Program-made: the position numbers and the translations under genes
Notes under the pieces: generated by a model
Seen by the model: only the letters and a program-made list of their open reading frames with translations
Database searches by the model: none
What the model was told of the DNA's origin: nothing
DNA from: Perognathus longimembris pacificus
Lineage: Eukaryota; Chordata; Mammalia; Rodentia; Heteromyidae
Length of the DNA: 64,000 nt
Assembly: GCF_023159225.1 (NCBI RefSeq)
Contig: NC_063171.1
Span: 41,262,647 to 41,326,646 of the forward strand
Direction of reading: 5' to 3'
Part shown: piece by piece, positions 1-12,152 of the stretch
Position numbering within the stretch: position 1 is the stretch's first letter
Layout of the letters: each line of letters starts with the position of its first letter

Positions 1-411
1 TTCTTATAATATTAGTAGATGACTATTATGTTGGAAACACATTATGAACATAAGTTATATACATGTAACATGTGCTTATATACTTTAACATGTTCAGACA
101 CACATGTAATAATATTCATAATCATATTTGTACTGCATGATGGGCAGTTGACATCAACAAAAACAAAGATGGAGCTGGTTATGGTGATACATTACTGTAA
201 TACCAGTACATGGAAGGCTGAACCAGGAGAATCATGAAGTACTAGCACCAAATATGACTTTCTTTTCTTGCCTTAGACCCAGCAGAGGATAAATGGTTTA
301 CAAAATGTACAATTAGAAAGAAGGTGGAAAAAAAAGGAGAGGACAGAGATGGGAAAGGAGGGAAAGAGAGGAGAGGAGAGGAATAGGATATGAAAAATTA
401 TCTATGTGAGG

Positions 412-748
412 CAAGAGTGGTGGTATACATCCATAATCCCAGCATTTGGGAGGCAGAAGGGGGATTTTTTTTTTTTTTGCCAGTCCTGGGGCTTGAACTT
501 AGGGCCTGAGCACTGTCCCTGGCTTCTTTTTGCTCAGGGCTAGCACTCTACGGCTTTAGCCACAGCACCACTTCCACTTTTTCTATGTATGTGGTGCTGA
601 GGAATCGAACTCAGGGCTTCATGTATACGAGACGAGCAATTTTTACCACTAGGCCATATTCCCAGCCCCAGAAGTGGGATTTTTAACTTCAAGATCAGCC
701 CAGACAAAGTTATCAAGATCCTACAGCAAAAGCAAAATTAAAGCAACA
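412..748 (+). repeat. Old B1/7SL-like SINE split by a younger SINE
   Basis: Diverged Alu/B1-like sequence (TCCCAGCATTTGGGAGGC) interrupted at 465-669 by an antisense SINE. Flanks AGAAGGGGGATTTT and AGAAGTGGGATTTT are its target duplication. Confidence 0.6.
465..669 (-). mobile_element. IDL-Geo-type dimeric SINE
   Basis: Antisense copy with poly(T) at 465-478, both monomers present. Confidence 0.88.
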
Positions 749-751
749 ACA

Positions 752-953
752 GGGGCTGGGAATATGGCCTAGTGGCAAGAGTGATTGCCTTGTATACATG
801 AAGCCCTGGGTTAGATTCCTTAGCACCACAGATATAGAAGTGGCGCTGTGGCTCAAGTGGCAGAGTGCTAGCCTTGAGCAAAAAGAAGCCAGAGACAGTG
901 TTCAGGCCCTGAGTTCAAGCTCCAGGACTGGCAAACAACAACAATAACAAAAC
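752..953 (+). mobile_element. IDL-Geo-type dimeric SINE
   Basis: tRNA-Ala-like left half with A and B boxes, Geo right half, CAA-rich tail. Confidence 0.88.
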
Positions 954-1032
954 AGTGGGCTAAGAACATAGATCAAGCAGCAGATCACTTGAAGCCTTGG
1001 GTTCAAATTCTAGTATCACAAAAAACGGAAGG

Positions 1033-1262
1033 ACCAGGCTCCAGTGGCTCATACCTATAATCCTAGCTACTCAGGAGGCTAAGATCTGAGGATCACGGTT
1101 CAAAGCCAGCCTGGGCAGAAAAGTCCTTGAGACTCTTATCTCCAATTAATCACCAGATAGTAGTGCTGTGGCTGAAGTGGTAGAACTCTAGCTTTGACCT
1201 GAAGAGTTCAGGGACAGTGCCCAGGCCCAGAGTTCAAGCCCCACAACTGACAAAATAAAAAA
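1033..1262 (+). mobile_element. Alu-like/Geo dimeric SINE
   Basis: 7SL-like left arm (TAATCCTAGCTACTCAGGAG) joined to the Geo right half. Confidence 0.82.
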
Positions 1263-1372
1263 GAAGGAAGTTCTAGATAGTAATCTCCAACACATATTTC
1301 CTTATTGGTACAACAAGAAAGGAAAAGCACAGTGTTTACTTAAGAATATTTCTTATCTGTCCCTTTGCCTAG

Positions 1373-1531
1373 GTTTTTGTGCAGCTTCCAGTGGAGAATA
1401 ACTTTGCCATGGTTGTCCGCACAAAAGCAGCTGGCAGAACCAGTATCAAAGTCACAGTTCAGTGCATTAACAGTTCCTTGGGGCAGTTTGAGGGGAATGT
1501 GTTGGAACTATCCGATGAAGTTCAAATTCTG
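1373..1531 (+). CDS. NUP210L: NUP210L exon (first in window)
   Basis: 159 bp, phase 0 to 0, flanked by TTTGCCTAG and GGTAAGC-type sites. It encodes part of the lumenal repeat region, VFVQLPVENNFAMVV to ELSDEVQIL. Confidence 0.93.
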
Positions 1532-4500
1532 GTAAGCTCCAAACATCAAATTTTGTTTCTATATATCAAAGAGAAGAAAATCACGTTTTCCTAACATCAG
1601 GAAGAGCTTAGTCTGCAGGCATTCCCAGAATGGGTTTGTGCTCCTAGATCTGTTATTCAGGCTCTTGTTTCATCTCCTACATTATGAATACTGTACCCTA
1701 AGAACTGGGGAAGAATTTATTTCTGAGCCTTTCTTAATACATTATGTTATGGGGTTCGGGGAGGGGGTGCGGGAGGTTCCACATCCCCCTAAGAGTCCAC
1801 CACTCAGAGACAGTCTCAAGTAAAAAGATGGGTTTCTTGGGGAAGCAAAAAGCAAACTGACCGGCCAGGGACGCAACAGACTTGGAAGCTGAACTGCAAC
1901 AGCAAAAAGCGGGCTGACCTTGTGGCCATGTGGATACTGTATATGTTCTTGATACATTGTGTATTGTATATATGTCTATCTGACCTAGGGAAGGGAAAGA
2001 AAAACAGGGTGTAAGATATCACAAGAAATGTACACACTGCCCTACTATGTAACTGTACCCTTTTTGCACAACACCTTGTCAAAAAATTTGTGTTCAATTA
2101 ATAAATAATTTTTTTAAAAAGAATTACAATTGGCGCTGGGGATATAGCCTAGTGGCAAGAGTGCCTGCCTCGGATACACGAGGCCCTAGGTTCGATTCCC
2201 CAGCACCACATATACAGAAAACGGCCAGAAGCGGCGCTGTGGCTCAAGTGGCAGAGTGCTAGCCTTGAGCGGGAAGAAGCCAGGGACAGTGCTCGGGCCC
2301 TGAGTCCAAGGCCCAGGACTGGCCAAAAAAAAAAAAAAAAGAATTACAATTACAAAATTAGAAATACTGGGCTGGGGATATGGCCTAGTGGCAAGAGCGC
2401 TTGCCTCGTATACGTGAAGCCCTGGGTTTGATTCCCCAGCACCACATATACAGAAAATGGCCAGAAGTGGCGCTGTGGCTCAAGTGGCAGAGTGCTAGCC
2501 TTGAGCAAAAAGAAGCCAGGGACAGTGCTCAGGCCCTGAGTCCAAGGCCCAGGACTAGAAAAAAAAAAAATTAGAAATACTTATCAATTCAGCTTTCCAA
2601 TAAATAAGTGAGAAATGTTAAAAAATAAAAAGAAAAAAGAAAAAAAAAGAAAAGTGGGCTGACCGGCCAGGGACACAGGGTAGACTCCACAGCTGCCACT
2701 GTGATCACGAGCAGTCCTCAAACTGGGGTTTATAAAGGTAAAAGCGTCGCACAGATGTAGGGGGTTGACACGGGATAGAGCACACAATAAATTCACAGAT
2801 GTAGGAGGTTGATGCAGGGGGTAGAGCAAATAACAAGTTAAGCAAGCCATTTATTTACAGAAGCCGAATTTTGGGGTCAAGTTAACCTAATCTACTCCCC
2901 TCAACATTTCCTACCATGTTTCCCTAATCAAGATGGAATCAGCTCTGTTCCCTATAACAACTATAATATAGCCATTTTGATATATTTACCAGTAGTATGA
3001 AATACAATCCTCACTTTGGGAAAGGCATAAGTGTATGAATAGTTTCTGTATATATTCTTGGGCTTTAGCTCAATGGTTACTATTGATTTTAGAATTCAGA
3101 AAACATGCCAGGTACTACTGGCTCAGCCTGTGATCCTAGCTGTTCAGGGTGCTGAGATCTGAGGATCACAGTTTGTATGCAGCCTGGTCAGGAAAGTCTG
3201 TGAGACTCTTATCTCCAATAAAGCACAAAAAATGCTGTGAAACTGTGGCTCAAGTGGTAGAGTGCTAGTCTTAAGCAGAAGAATCTCAGGGACAGCACCC
3301 AGGCTCTAAGTTCAATCTCCAGGACTAACACTAAAAGAAAAGAAAAGAAGCCAGGCACTGGTGGCTTACATCTGTAATCCTAGCTACTCAGAAGGCTGTG
3401 ATCTAAGGATTAAAGTTCAAAGCAAGACCAGGCAGGAAAATCTGTTGAGACTACAGTTAATCTCCAATTAATCACAGAAGAAGCCAGAAAGGGAGCTGTG
3501 GCTCAAGTGGTGGATCACTACCCTTGAGCAAAAGGAGCCCAGGGACAGGGCCCAGGCCCAGAACCAGAAAAAAGAAGAAGAACAAAAAGAAACAAGGAGA
3601 ACAAGGAGAGCAAGGAGAAGAAGGAGAAGAAGGAGCTGGAGGAAGAGGAAGAAGAAGAAGAAGAAGAAGAAGAAGAAGAAGAAGAAGAAGAAGAAGAAGA
3701 AGAAGAAGAAGAAGAAGAAGAAGAAGCAGCTGGGATATGGCCTAGTGGCAAGAAGTGGTGCTGTGGTGCAAAAAGAAGCCAGGACTAGGCCATGAGTTCA
3801 AGCCCAAGGACTTGCAAAAGGAAGGAAGGAAGGAAGGAAGGAAGGGAGGGAGGGAGGGAGGGAGGAAGGAAGAAAGGAAGGAAGGAAGGAAAGAATTCAA
3901 AAGACAGAAGACAGGGCTGGGGATATGGCCTAGTGGCAAGAGTGCTTGCCTCGTATACATGAGACCCCGGGTTCGATTCCTCAGCACCACATATACAGAA
4001 AATGACCAGAAGGGGCGCTGTGGCTCAAGTGGCAGAGTGCTAGCCTTGAGCAAAAAAGAAGCCAGGGACAGTGCTCAGGCCCTGAGTTCACACCCTAGGA
4101 CTGGCCAAAAAAAAAAAAAAAAAAGACAGAAGACAAATATCCATTTTCATGGAGCGAATTAATTTTTCTAGCTCTGAATCTGGGGATGATTTTCTTTTTT
4201 TCTTTATTTTTATCTTTTCCCTTTATTTTGGTTTTAGTACTGTGATTTACTGTAGGGAAGAGGAAAGGACACTTTACTAGGAAGTAGAAAAACGGGATGA
4301 TGTGCACATATTTATTTTATTTTATTTTATTTTTTTGGTTAGTATGGTGCTTGAACTCAGGGCCTGGGTACTGTCCCTGAACTTTTTCACTCAAGGCTAG
4401 TGCTCTACAACTTTGAGCCACAGCTCTACTTCTGGTTTTCTGGTGATTGATTGGAGATAAGAGTCTCACAGACTTTCCTGCCCAGGCTGGCTTTGAACTT

Positions 4501-7500
4501 TGATCCTCAGATCTCAGCCTCCTGAATAGCTAGGATTATAGGCATGAGCCACTGTTGCCCAGCCCTTGGTAATTTTTTTTTTTTTTTTTGGCCAGTCCTG
4601 GGGTTTGGACTCAGGGCCTGAGCACTGTCCCTGGCTTCTTCTTGCTCAAGGCTAGCACTCTGCCACTTGAGCCACAGTGCCACTTCTGGCCATTTTCTGT
4701 ATATGTGGTGCTGGGGAATCGAACCCAGGGCCTCATGTATACGAGGCAAGCACTCTTGCCACTAGGCCATATCCCCAGCCCCCCTTGGTAATTTAATATT
4801 GTAAGTTCCCCAACTTTCTATTTCAGATTACTAGATCTAAAATTAGAAAATACAACTATTTTATTCCTAAATTAACATAGAGGGTGTGGAAAGTATAAAA
4901 CTTAGCATATGACCAATCCTTCAATCAAAAGCAGGGTTAATATTAGGTTATATATTCTAGCATACCTATCTATGCTTAAAATTCCTCCTTCATTTTGATA
5001 AGGAGTAGCCTTGAAGATTTTAAGCTAATTAGAGGTCAGAAATACTTGTATTATTATATTAGTTGCACGTACTTCCTGAATAAACGAGATCTTGCATCGA
5101 CTTGAACAAAAAAAATACTTGTATTAGCAGGAGTTGGGGAACCTTTTCTTTTGTCAAGGTCCATTTGAATATTTAAAACATCATTTGAGGACCAAATCAT
5201 CAGCGCAGGGAAGCAGTCAATGAAAAGTGTGTCTGTCCCATCATGTATCAAATGGTTTCTTGGGCTTTATATGGTCTGAGGGCTGGACATTCCCCATCCC
5301 TGATAGTTATCATTTATTGATACTTTTCAAGTTATACTAAAGTCCACATAAGTAAGTCATTATCTGGTTTTTTTAGAACTAAAAAGACATTGTCTCATTG
5401 TAGGTTTTTGAAAAACTCCAACTTTTCTATCCAGAATGCCAGCCTGAGCAAATTCTAATGCCTATGAATTCTCAGCTCAAACTCCACACCAACAGGTAAG
5501 GGAAAGGGAGAAGGAAGTGCAAGGTTCTAACTTTAAGTTAATCTCTTTAAGAATTGCAAATAGGGGCTGGGATGTAGCTTAGTGGTAGAGTGCTTGCCTA
5601 GTATACGTGAAGCCTTGGGTTTGATTCCTCAGTACCACATAAACAGAAAAAGCCAGAAGTGGCGCTGTGGCTTAAGTAGTAGAGTGCTAGCCTTGAGCAA
5701 AAGGAAACCAGGGACAGTGCTCAGGCCCTGAGTTCAAGCCTCAGGACTGGCAAAAAAAGAAGAAGAAGGAGAAGAGTTGCTACTTGCTCCATTTGTTTCC
5801 TAGGGAAGGGGCTGCCTTTGTAAGTTCCCGAGTTCTCAGGTGCTTTCCTAACTCATCTGTCATTGAAGAGGATGGTGAAGGACTCCTGAAAGCTGGTTCC
5901 ATTGCAGGTACTGCTGTGTTGGAAGTTACTTCTATAGAACCTTTTGGAGTCAACCAAACAACCATCACTGGAGTACAGGTAAGTTGAGGGATCTACTCAA
6001 ACATTAAAAGGGAAGCTGGGTGCTGGTGGTTCACACCTGTAATCCTAGCTACTCAGGAGGCTGAGCTCTTAGAATGGAGGTATGAAGCCAACCCTGGCAG
6101 GAAAGTCTTTGAGAGTCTTACCTCCAATTAACCACCAAAAAAAGCCAGAAGTGGGGGCTGGGAATATGGCCTAGTGGCAAGAGTGCTTGCCTTGTATATA
6201 TGAAGCCCTGGGTTCAATTCCCCAGCACCACATATACAGAAAACGGCCAGAAGTGGCGCTGTGGCTCAAGTGGCAGAGTGCTAGCCTTGAGCAAAAAGAA
6301 GCCAGGGACAGTGCTCAGGCCCTGAGTCCAAGCTTCCAGGACTGGCCGGGGGGGAAAAAAAAGCCAGGAGTGGAGTTGTGGCTCAAGTGGTAGAGAGGCA
6401 GCCTTAAAGGACAGTATCCAGGCTGAGTTTAAGCCCCATTACTCTAGCGCACACATGCTCATGCTCATGCACAGGCACGGGCGCACACACGTGTGCGCGC
6501 ACACACGTGTGCGTGCACACACACACACACACTCAGAAAGGAATAAGACGGCTTTTAAGGGGCAAGTTTCCTTGTGCTTTGCAGTTGTTTGGAGGTTTTG
6601 TTTTTTGGTTTTTGTGCTGGTACTGGGATTTGATCTCCAGGCCTCATGTACTCATTTCGCTTTTTGGTTCTTGGCTGGTGTTCAACCACTTGAGCCATAC
6701 CCTACCTCTGGCTTTTTTGCTAATTAGGTAGTGGTAGGAGTCTCTCAGATTTGTCTAGTTTTGAACCAGAACTCTCAGATCTCAGCTTTCTGTATTCATG
6801 TAATCCACTGGTTCAAGATCAAATTTACTTTGTTTTTTTTTTTTTTTTGCTTGAACTCTGGGCTTGGATGGTGTCTTTAAGCTCTTGTGCTCAAGGCCAG
6901 CACTCTTACCACTTGAGCCACAGCTCCACTTTCAGTTTTCTGTTGGTTAATTAGAGATAAGAGTCTCACAGGCTTTCCTGCCATGGCTGGCTTTGAATTG
7001 CGATCCTCATATATTAGCCTCTTGAGTAGCTATGGTTATAGGCATGAGCCACCTGGAGCCCAGCTCCACTTTTATTTTTTTTTGTGTGTGTAATTGGAGA
7101 TAAGAATCTCAAAATTTTTCCTGCTAGGGCTGTCTTCAAACTACCATACTCATCTCATCCTCCTCAGTAGCAAGGATTACAGACACGAGCCATCAGTGAG
7201 CCAGCTAAGTTTCCTTTTTCTTTTTGCTAGTCCTGGAGCTTGAACCCAGGGCCTGAGCACTGTCCCTGGCTTCTTTTCGCTCAAGGCTAGCACTCTACCA
7301 CAGCACCACTTCTGGCTTTTTCTATATATGTGGTGCTGAGGAATTGAATCCAGGGCTTCATGTAGACGAAGCAAGCACTCTTACCACTAGGCCATATTCC
7401 CAGCCACTAAGTTTCCTTTTTTTAAGAGCTAGAAAGTTAAGACTCGATATGGTATGGTGGCCTACACCTGTAATCCCAGCACTCCGGTGGCTGGGTCAAT

Positions 7501-8315
7501 TTGAGTCCAGCCTAGGCTACTGAGTGAGTTTCAGACCAGTCATGAGCTACAAAGTGAAACTGTCTCAAAAAACCAAACCTGGGCTGGGAATATGGCCTAG
7601 TGGTAGAGTGCTTGCCTCATATACATGAAGCCCTGGGTTCGATTCCTCAGCACCACATATATAGAAAAAGCCAGAAGTGGCACTGTGGTTCAAGTGGTAG
7701 AGTGCTAGCCTTGAGCAAAAAGAAGCCAGGGACAGTGCTCAGGCCCTGAGTTCAAGCCCTACCTAGGACTGGCAAAAATAAAACCAAAACAACAACAACA
7801 ACAAAAAAAAAAAACCTAGGAACTTATCCAGAAGTAAGCCAATCTTTTTTTTTTTTCCTGGTTCTGGAGCTAGGGTCTGTTGTGCTACCTGAATCACACC
7901 TTTATTTCTAGCCTTCTGATGGATAACGTGGAGATAAGAGTCTCTCACAGACATTCCTGCATGGGCTAGCTTTGAATCCCCAGTGTATTTGATAGTCAAC
8001 TAATGATAAGTACTTAGCACTCTGCATAAAATAGATGAAGAACTTTCATGTTCTCTTTACTTCCCAGTTTTACAAATATCCAGGCTCCCCAGCACTAGTG
8101 GTCCACACCTGTCTGTAATTCTAGCTACTCAGGAGGCTGAGATCTGAGGATTGTGTATCTAAGCCAGTTCTGGTAGGAAAATCCATGAGACTCTTACCTC
8201 CAATACACTAGCCAGGAAAAGCCAGAAGTGGACCTGTGGCTCTAGTAAAGAGCTAGCCTTGAGAAAAGGCATCTCAGGGACAGCACCTAAGCCCTGAGTT
8301 CAAGCTCCAAGATAG

Positions 8316-8365
<50 letters not shown>

Positions 8366-11300
8366 CCAGGCTCAAGGCTCAAGTGGTAGAACCACACATT
8401 TACTTATTGCTAGTACCAGTAATAAGTAAACAATCATTCCTATCCTATATCTTTTCACTATAAGTTATCTTAAAGCTGTTTCCTACAGAATACCACTCCA
8501 TTTTTATCAGATTATAAATCTTAGAATATTCTTTTTCAATACATCCTTCTCAGTACTACATTTTTATCTCCCCCAGGTAGCACCAGTGACATACCTGCGA
8601 ATGAGCAGCCACCCCAAGCTATATACAACCCAAGGAAGGACCCTATCAGCCTTTCCCTTGGGCATGTCAGTCACTTTTGTTGTTCAGTTCTATAATAGCA
8701 TCGGAGAAAAATTCCACACCCACAATACTCAGCTTTATCTGGCTCTGAACAGGTATGGAAGTAAAAAGTAATGTTGTTTCCAGTGTGGCAGAAATCTTGC
8801 AAGTTGGGACTAGGAATATGGCCTAGTGGTAAAGTATTTGCCTTGTATACATGAAGCCCTGGGTTCGATTCATCAGCACCACATATATAGAAAGAGCCAG
8901 ATGTGGCGCTGTGGCTCAAGTGGTAGAGTGCTAGACTTGAGCAAAAAGAAACTCAGGGACAGTGCTCAGGCCCTGAGTTCAAGCCCCAGGACTGGCAAAA
9001 CAAAACAAAACAGAAATCTTTCAAGTTAGGTCAATATTATTTAGCAGCCCCAATAAATTCCTTTCATATTCTGAACTTGTACTGAGATCTTCATTTCTTC
9101 TGTTGAAACTTAAAAAATGGGGTGGACAGGGCTGGGGATATGGCCTAGTGGTAAGAGAGCTTGCCTCGTATACATGAGGCCCTGGGTTTGATTCCCCAGC
9201 ACCACATATATAAAAAACGGCCAGAAGCGGCGCTGTGGCTCAAGTGGCAGAGTGCTAGCCTTGAGCAAAAAGGAAGCCCAGGGACAGTGCTCAGGCCCTG
9301 AGTCCAAGGCCCAGGACTGGCCAAAAATAAATAAATAAATAAATGTTTTTAAAAAATGGGGTGGACAAAGTGGTACATGCCTGTAACCCCAGAACTGAGG
9401 AGGCAGATACAGAAAGATTGTGAGTCTAAAGCTAATCTGGACTACATACAGAGCAAGGTTCTGTCTCCAAGGGGGAAAAAAAAAATGAGCCTTACTTGTA
9501 AAAACACAATACATTTGTTCTCATCAGAACTGAGGGGGCAAAAGCCTTACTGACCATATTAATATTTTAATAGACTGACCAGGCCAGTACTTGCTTATTC
9601 TCTGTTGAAGAATTCTTTCTGAAGTTCTTTGGTTTCTTTTTTGTGACAGTCTTTTTCTTTTTTGGGGGGGAGGGCAGTCGTGGGGCTTGAACTTTGGGTC
9701 TGGGCAGTTTCCCTGAGCTCTTCAGCTCAAGGATAGCACTCTACCACTTGAGCCACAGCACCACTTGTGGTTTTCTGGTGTTTAATTGGAGCTAAGTGTC
9801 TCATAGACTTTTCTCCCAGGGCTAGCTTTGAAACTCATCCTCAGATTTCAGCCTCCTGAGTAGCTAGGATTATAGATGTGAGCCATCTGCGCCCAGTGAC
9901 AGTCTTTCTACATAGCACAAGCCAGTCTTAAACTTACTATATAGTCCATACTGGCCTAGAACTGTGTTCCTCCTGCCTCAGCCTCCTGGTAAGTGCTAGT
10001 ACTACAGTTGTATACCACCACCACACCCACTATAGCTATAATGCTAGCACTACTGTGGGGAGGAGGGTACTGGAGCTTGAACTCAGGGCCTGGGCACTGT
10101 CCCTGAGCTTCTTTACTCAAGGCCAGACTCTATCATTTGAACCACAGCTCCATTTCTAGCCTTTTACTGGTTAAAGTCTCACACACATTCCTGCCAAAAT
10201 TGGCTTTAAACAGAGATCCTCATATCTAGCCTCCTGAGTAGCTAGGATTACAGACAACTAGCACCACACTTTTAACATGTTGATATAAAATGTGGTGGGG
10301 GGCTGGGAATATGGCCTAGTGGCAAGAGTGCTTGCCTCATATACATGAAGCCCTGGGTTCCATTCCTCAGCACCACATACATAGAAAAGGCCAGAAGAGG
10401 TGCTGTGGCTCAAGTGGCAGAGTGCTAGCTTTGAGCAAAAAGAAGCCAGGGACAGTGCTCAGGCCCTGAGTCCCAGTGCCAGGACTGGCCAAAAAAAAAA
10501 AAAAATTGGTGGGGATCCAAGCCCAGGAAGTGCATACTTCTCCTAGTTACTCAGGAGATCTGGGATCATGGCTTGATGCCAACCTGGGCAGAAAAGCCCA
10601 TAAAACTCTTATCTCCAAAAAGCTACTAAAAAAAAAAAAAAAAAAAAAAAAAAAGGCTGGAAGTGGAGCCCATGGCTCAAGTGGTAGAGCCCTAGCCTTG
10701 AGCAAAAGCTCGGGGACCTTACTCAGGCTCTGAGTTTAAGCATCAGGGCTAGCACCAAAAAATAAAAATATAATGTGGTCTTCTCCCAAAACTGTTTCCT
10801 ATATATTTTCTCTTTACATTTTTGTTTGTGTCTGTTTTGCAGTACTAGGGATGGAACTCAGTAGGCTTGAACATATTAACTACCTATCATTGAGCTATAC
10901 CCTCAGCCATTCTTGTCAGAAATATCTACCTTTCTTGTCTACTTTTAGAGATGACTTGCTGCTTATTGGACCAGGAAACAGGAATTATACGTACATGGCC
11001 CAGGCTGTGAACAAAGGGGTGACTCTGGTAGGGCTCTGGGACCGGAGACATCCAGGCATGGCAGATTACATTCCTGTGGCTGTAGAACATGCTATTGAAC
11101 CAGACACCAATCTTACTTTTGTTGGAGATGTCATCTGCTTCAGTACTCACCTTGTCAACCAGCATGGTCTGTATACCTTCCCTTACTTTTCTTTTTGTTT
11201 CTTTTTTGCCAGTCCTGAGCCTTGGACTCAGGGCCTGAGCACTGTCCCTGGCTTCTTTTTTGCTCAAGGATAGCAGTCTGCCACTTGAGCCACAGCACCA

Positions 11301-12101
11301 CTTCTGGCCATTTTCTATATATGTGGTGCTGAGGAATCAAACCCAGGGCATGTATATGAGGCAAGCATTCTTGCCACTAGGCCATATTCCTAACCCTACC
11401 TTCCCTTTCTTTTTTTTGTGGTAAATTTTGTAAGAAATGTTATTATGTTTCATCCATAGCTATACAGATCAGTTACATAATCACTACTGAATAGAGTAGT
11501 TCACCCCAGGACATGTTTGAACAAATGACCCATGTTAAGGCCAAGTTAAAAATTGTGCTGGCCGGGGCTGGGGATATAGCCTAGTGGCAAGAGTGCCTGC
11601 CTCGGATACACGAGGCCCTAGGTTCGATTCCCTAGCACCACATATACAGAAAACAGCCAGAAGCGGCGCTGTGGCTCAAGTGGCAGAGTGCTAGCCTTGA
11701 GCGGGAAGAAGCCAGGGACAGTGCTCAGGCCCTGAGTCCAAGGCCCAGGACTGGCCAAAAAAAAAAAAAAAAATTGTGCTGGAAAGGTGGCTTAGTGGTA
11801 GAGTGCTCGCCTACCACATACGAAGCTTTGGGTTCAATTCCTCAGTACCACGTAAACAGAAAAGGCCAGAAGTGGTACTGTGGTTTAAGAGGTAGAGTGT
11901 GGGGCTGAGAATATGGCCTAGTGATAGAGTGCTTGCCTCGTATACATGAAACCCTGGGTTCCATTCCTTAGCACCACATATATAGAAAAAGCCAGAAGTG
12001 GCACTGTGGCTCAAGTGGTAGAGTGCTAGCCTTGAGCAAAAAGACGCCAGGGACAGTGCTCAGGCCCTGAGTTCAAGCTCCAGGACTGGCCAAAAAAAAA
12101 A

Positions 12102-12152
<51 letters not shown>

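Larger units (their letters stand above)
1920..2650 (+). mobile_element. 5'-truncated LINE-1-like 3' end, host of two SINEs
   Basis: From GTGGCCATGTGG to an A-rich tail at about 2625-2650. Near-identical to part of the 20.7-21.4 kb copy on the other strand. Flanked by AAAAGCGGGCTGACC and AAAAGTGGGCTGACC. Confidence 0.7.
1745..2906 (-). mobile_element. Solo ERV LTR (antisense) split by LINE and SINEs
   Basis: LTR pieces at 1745-1919 and 2665-2906 end in TG..CA (TGTTGAGGGG start on the minus strand). The minus strand has TTTATAAACC-type TATA and poly(A) motifs. It is related to the LTRs near 45 and 51-52 kb. A LINE 3' end with two SINEs splits it. Confidence 0.65.
4784..5403. other. Unique intron DNA with two small old insertions
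   Basis: NUP210L intron. No exon seen. Contains the 5041-5126 mini-retrocopy and a hAT-like element at 5128-5302. Confidence 0.6.

Noticed and set aside
752..850. tRNA genes (many A/B-box matches such as GGTTCGATTCC)
   Set aside because: They are left halves of SINE copies; none folds as an intact tRNA with a proper acceptor stem, and each is followed by the Geo half and an A tail.
3518..3751. Poly-Ser / poly-Arg ORFs on both strands
   Set aside because: Translation of the GAA microsatellite.
9110..9514. ORFs of 60-135 codons with recurring peptides ([20 protein letters not shown] and similar)
   Set aside because: The same peptide recurs wherever an antisense SINE lies; they are SINE translations.
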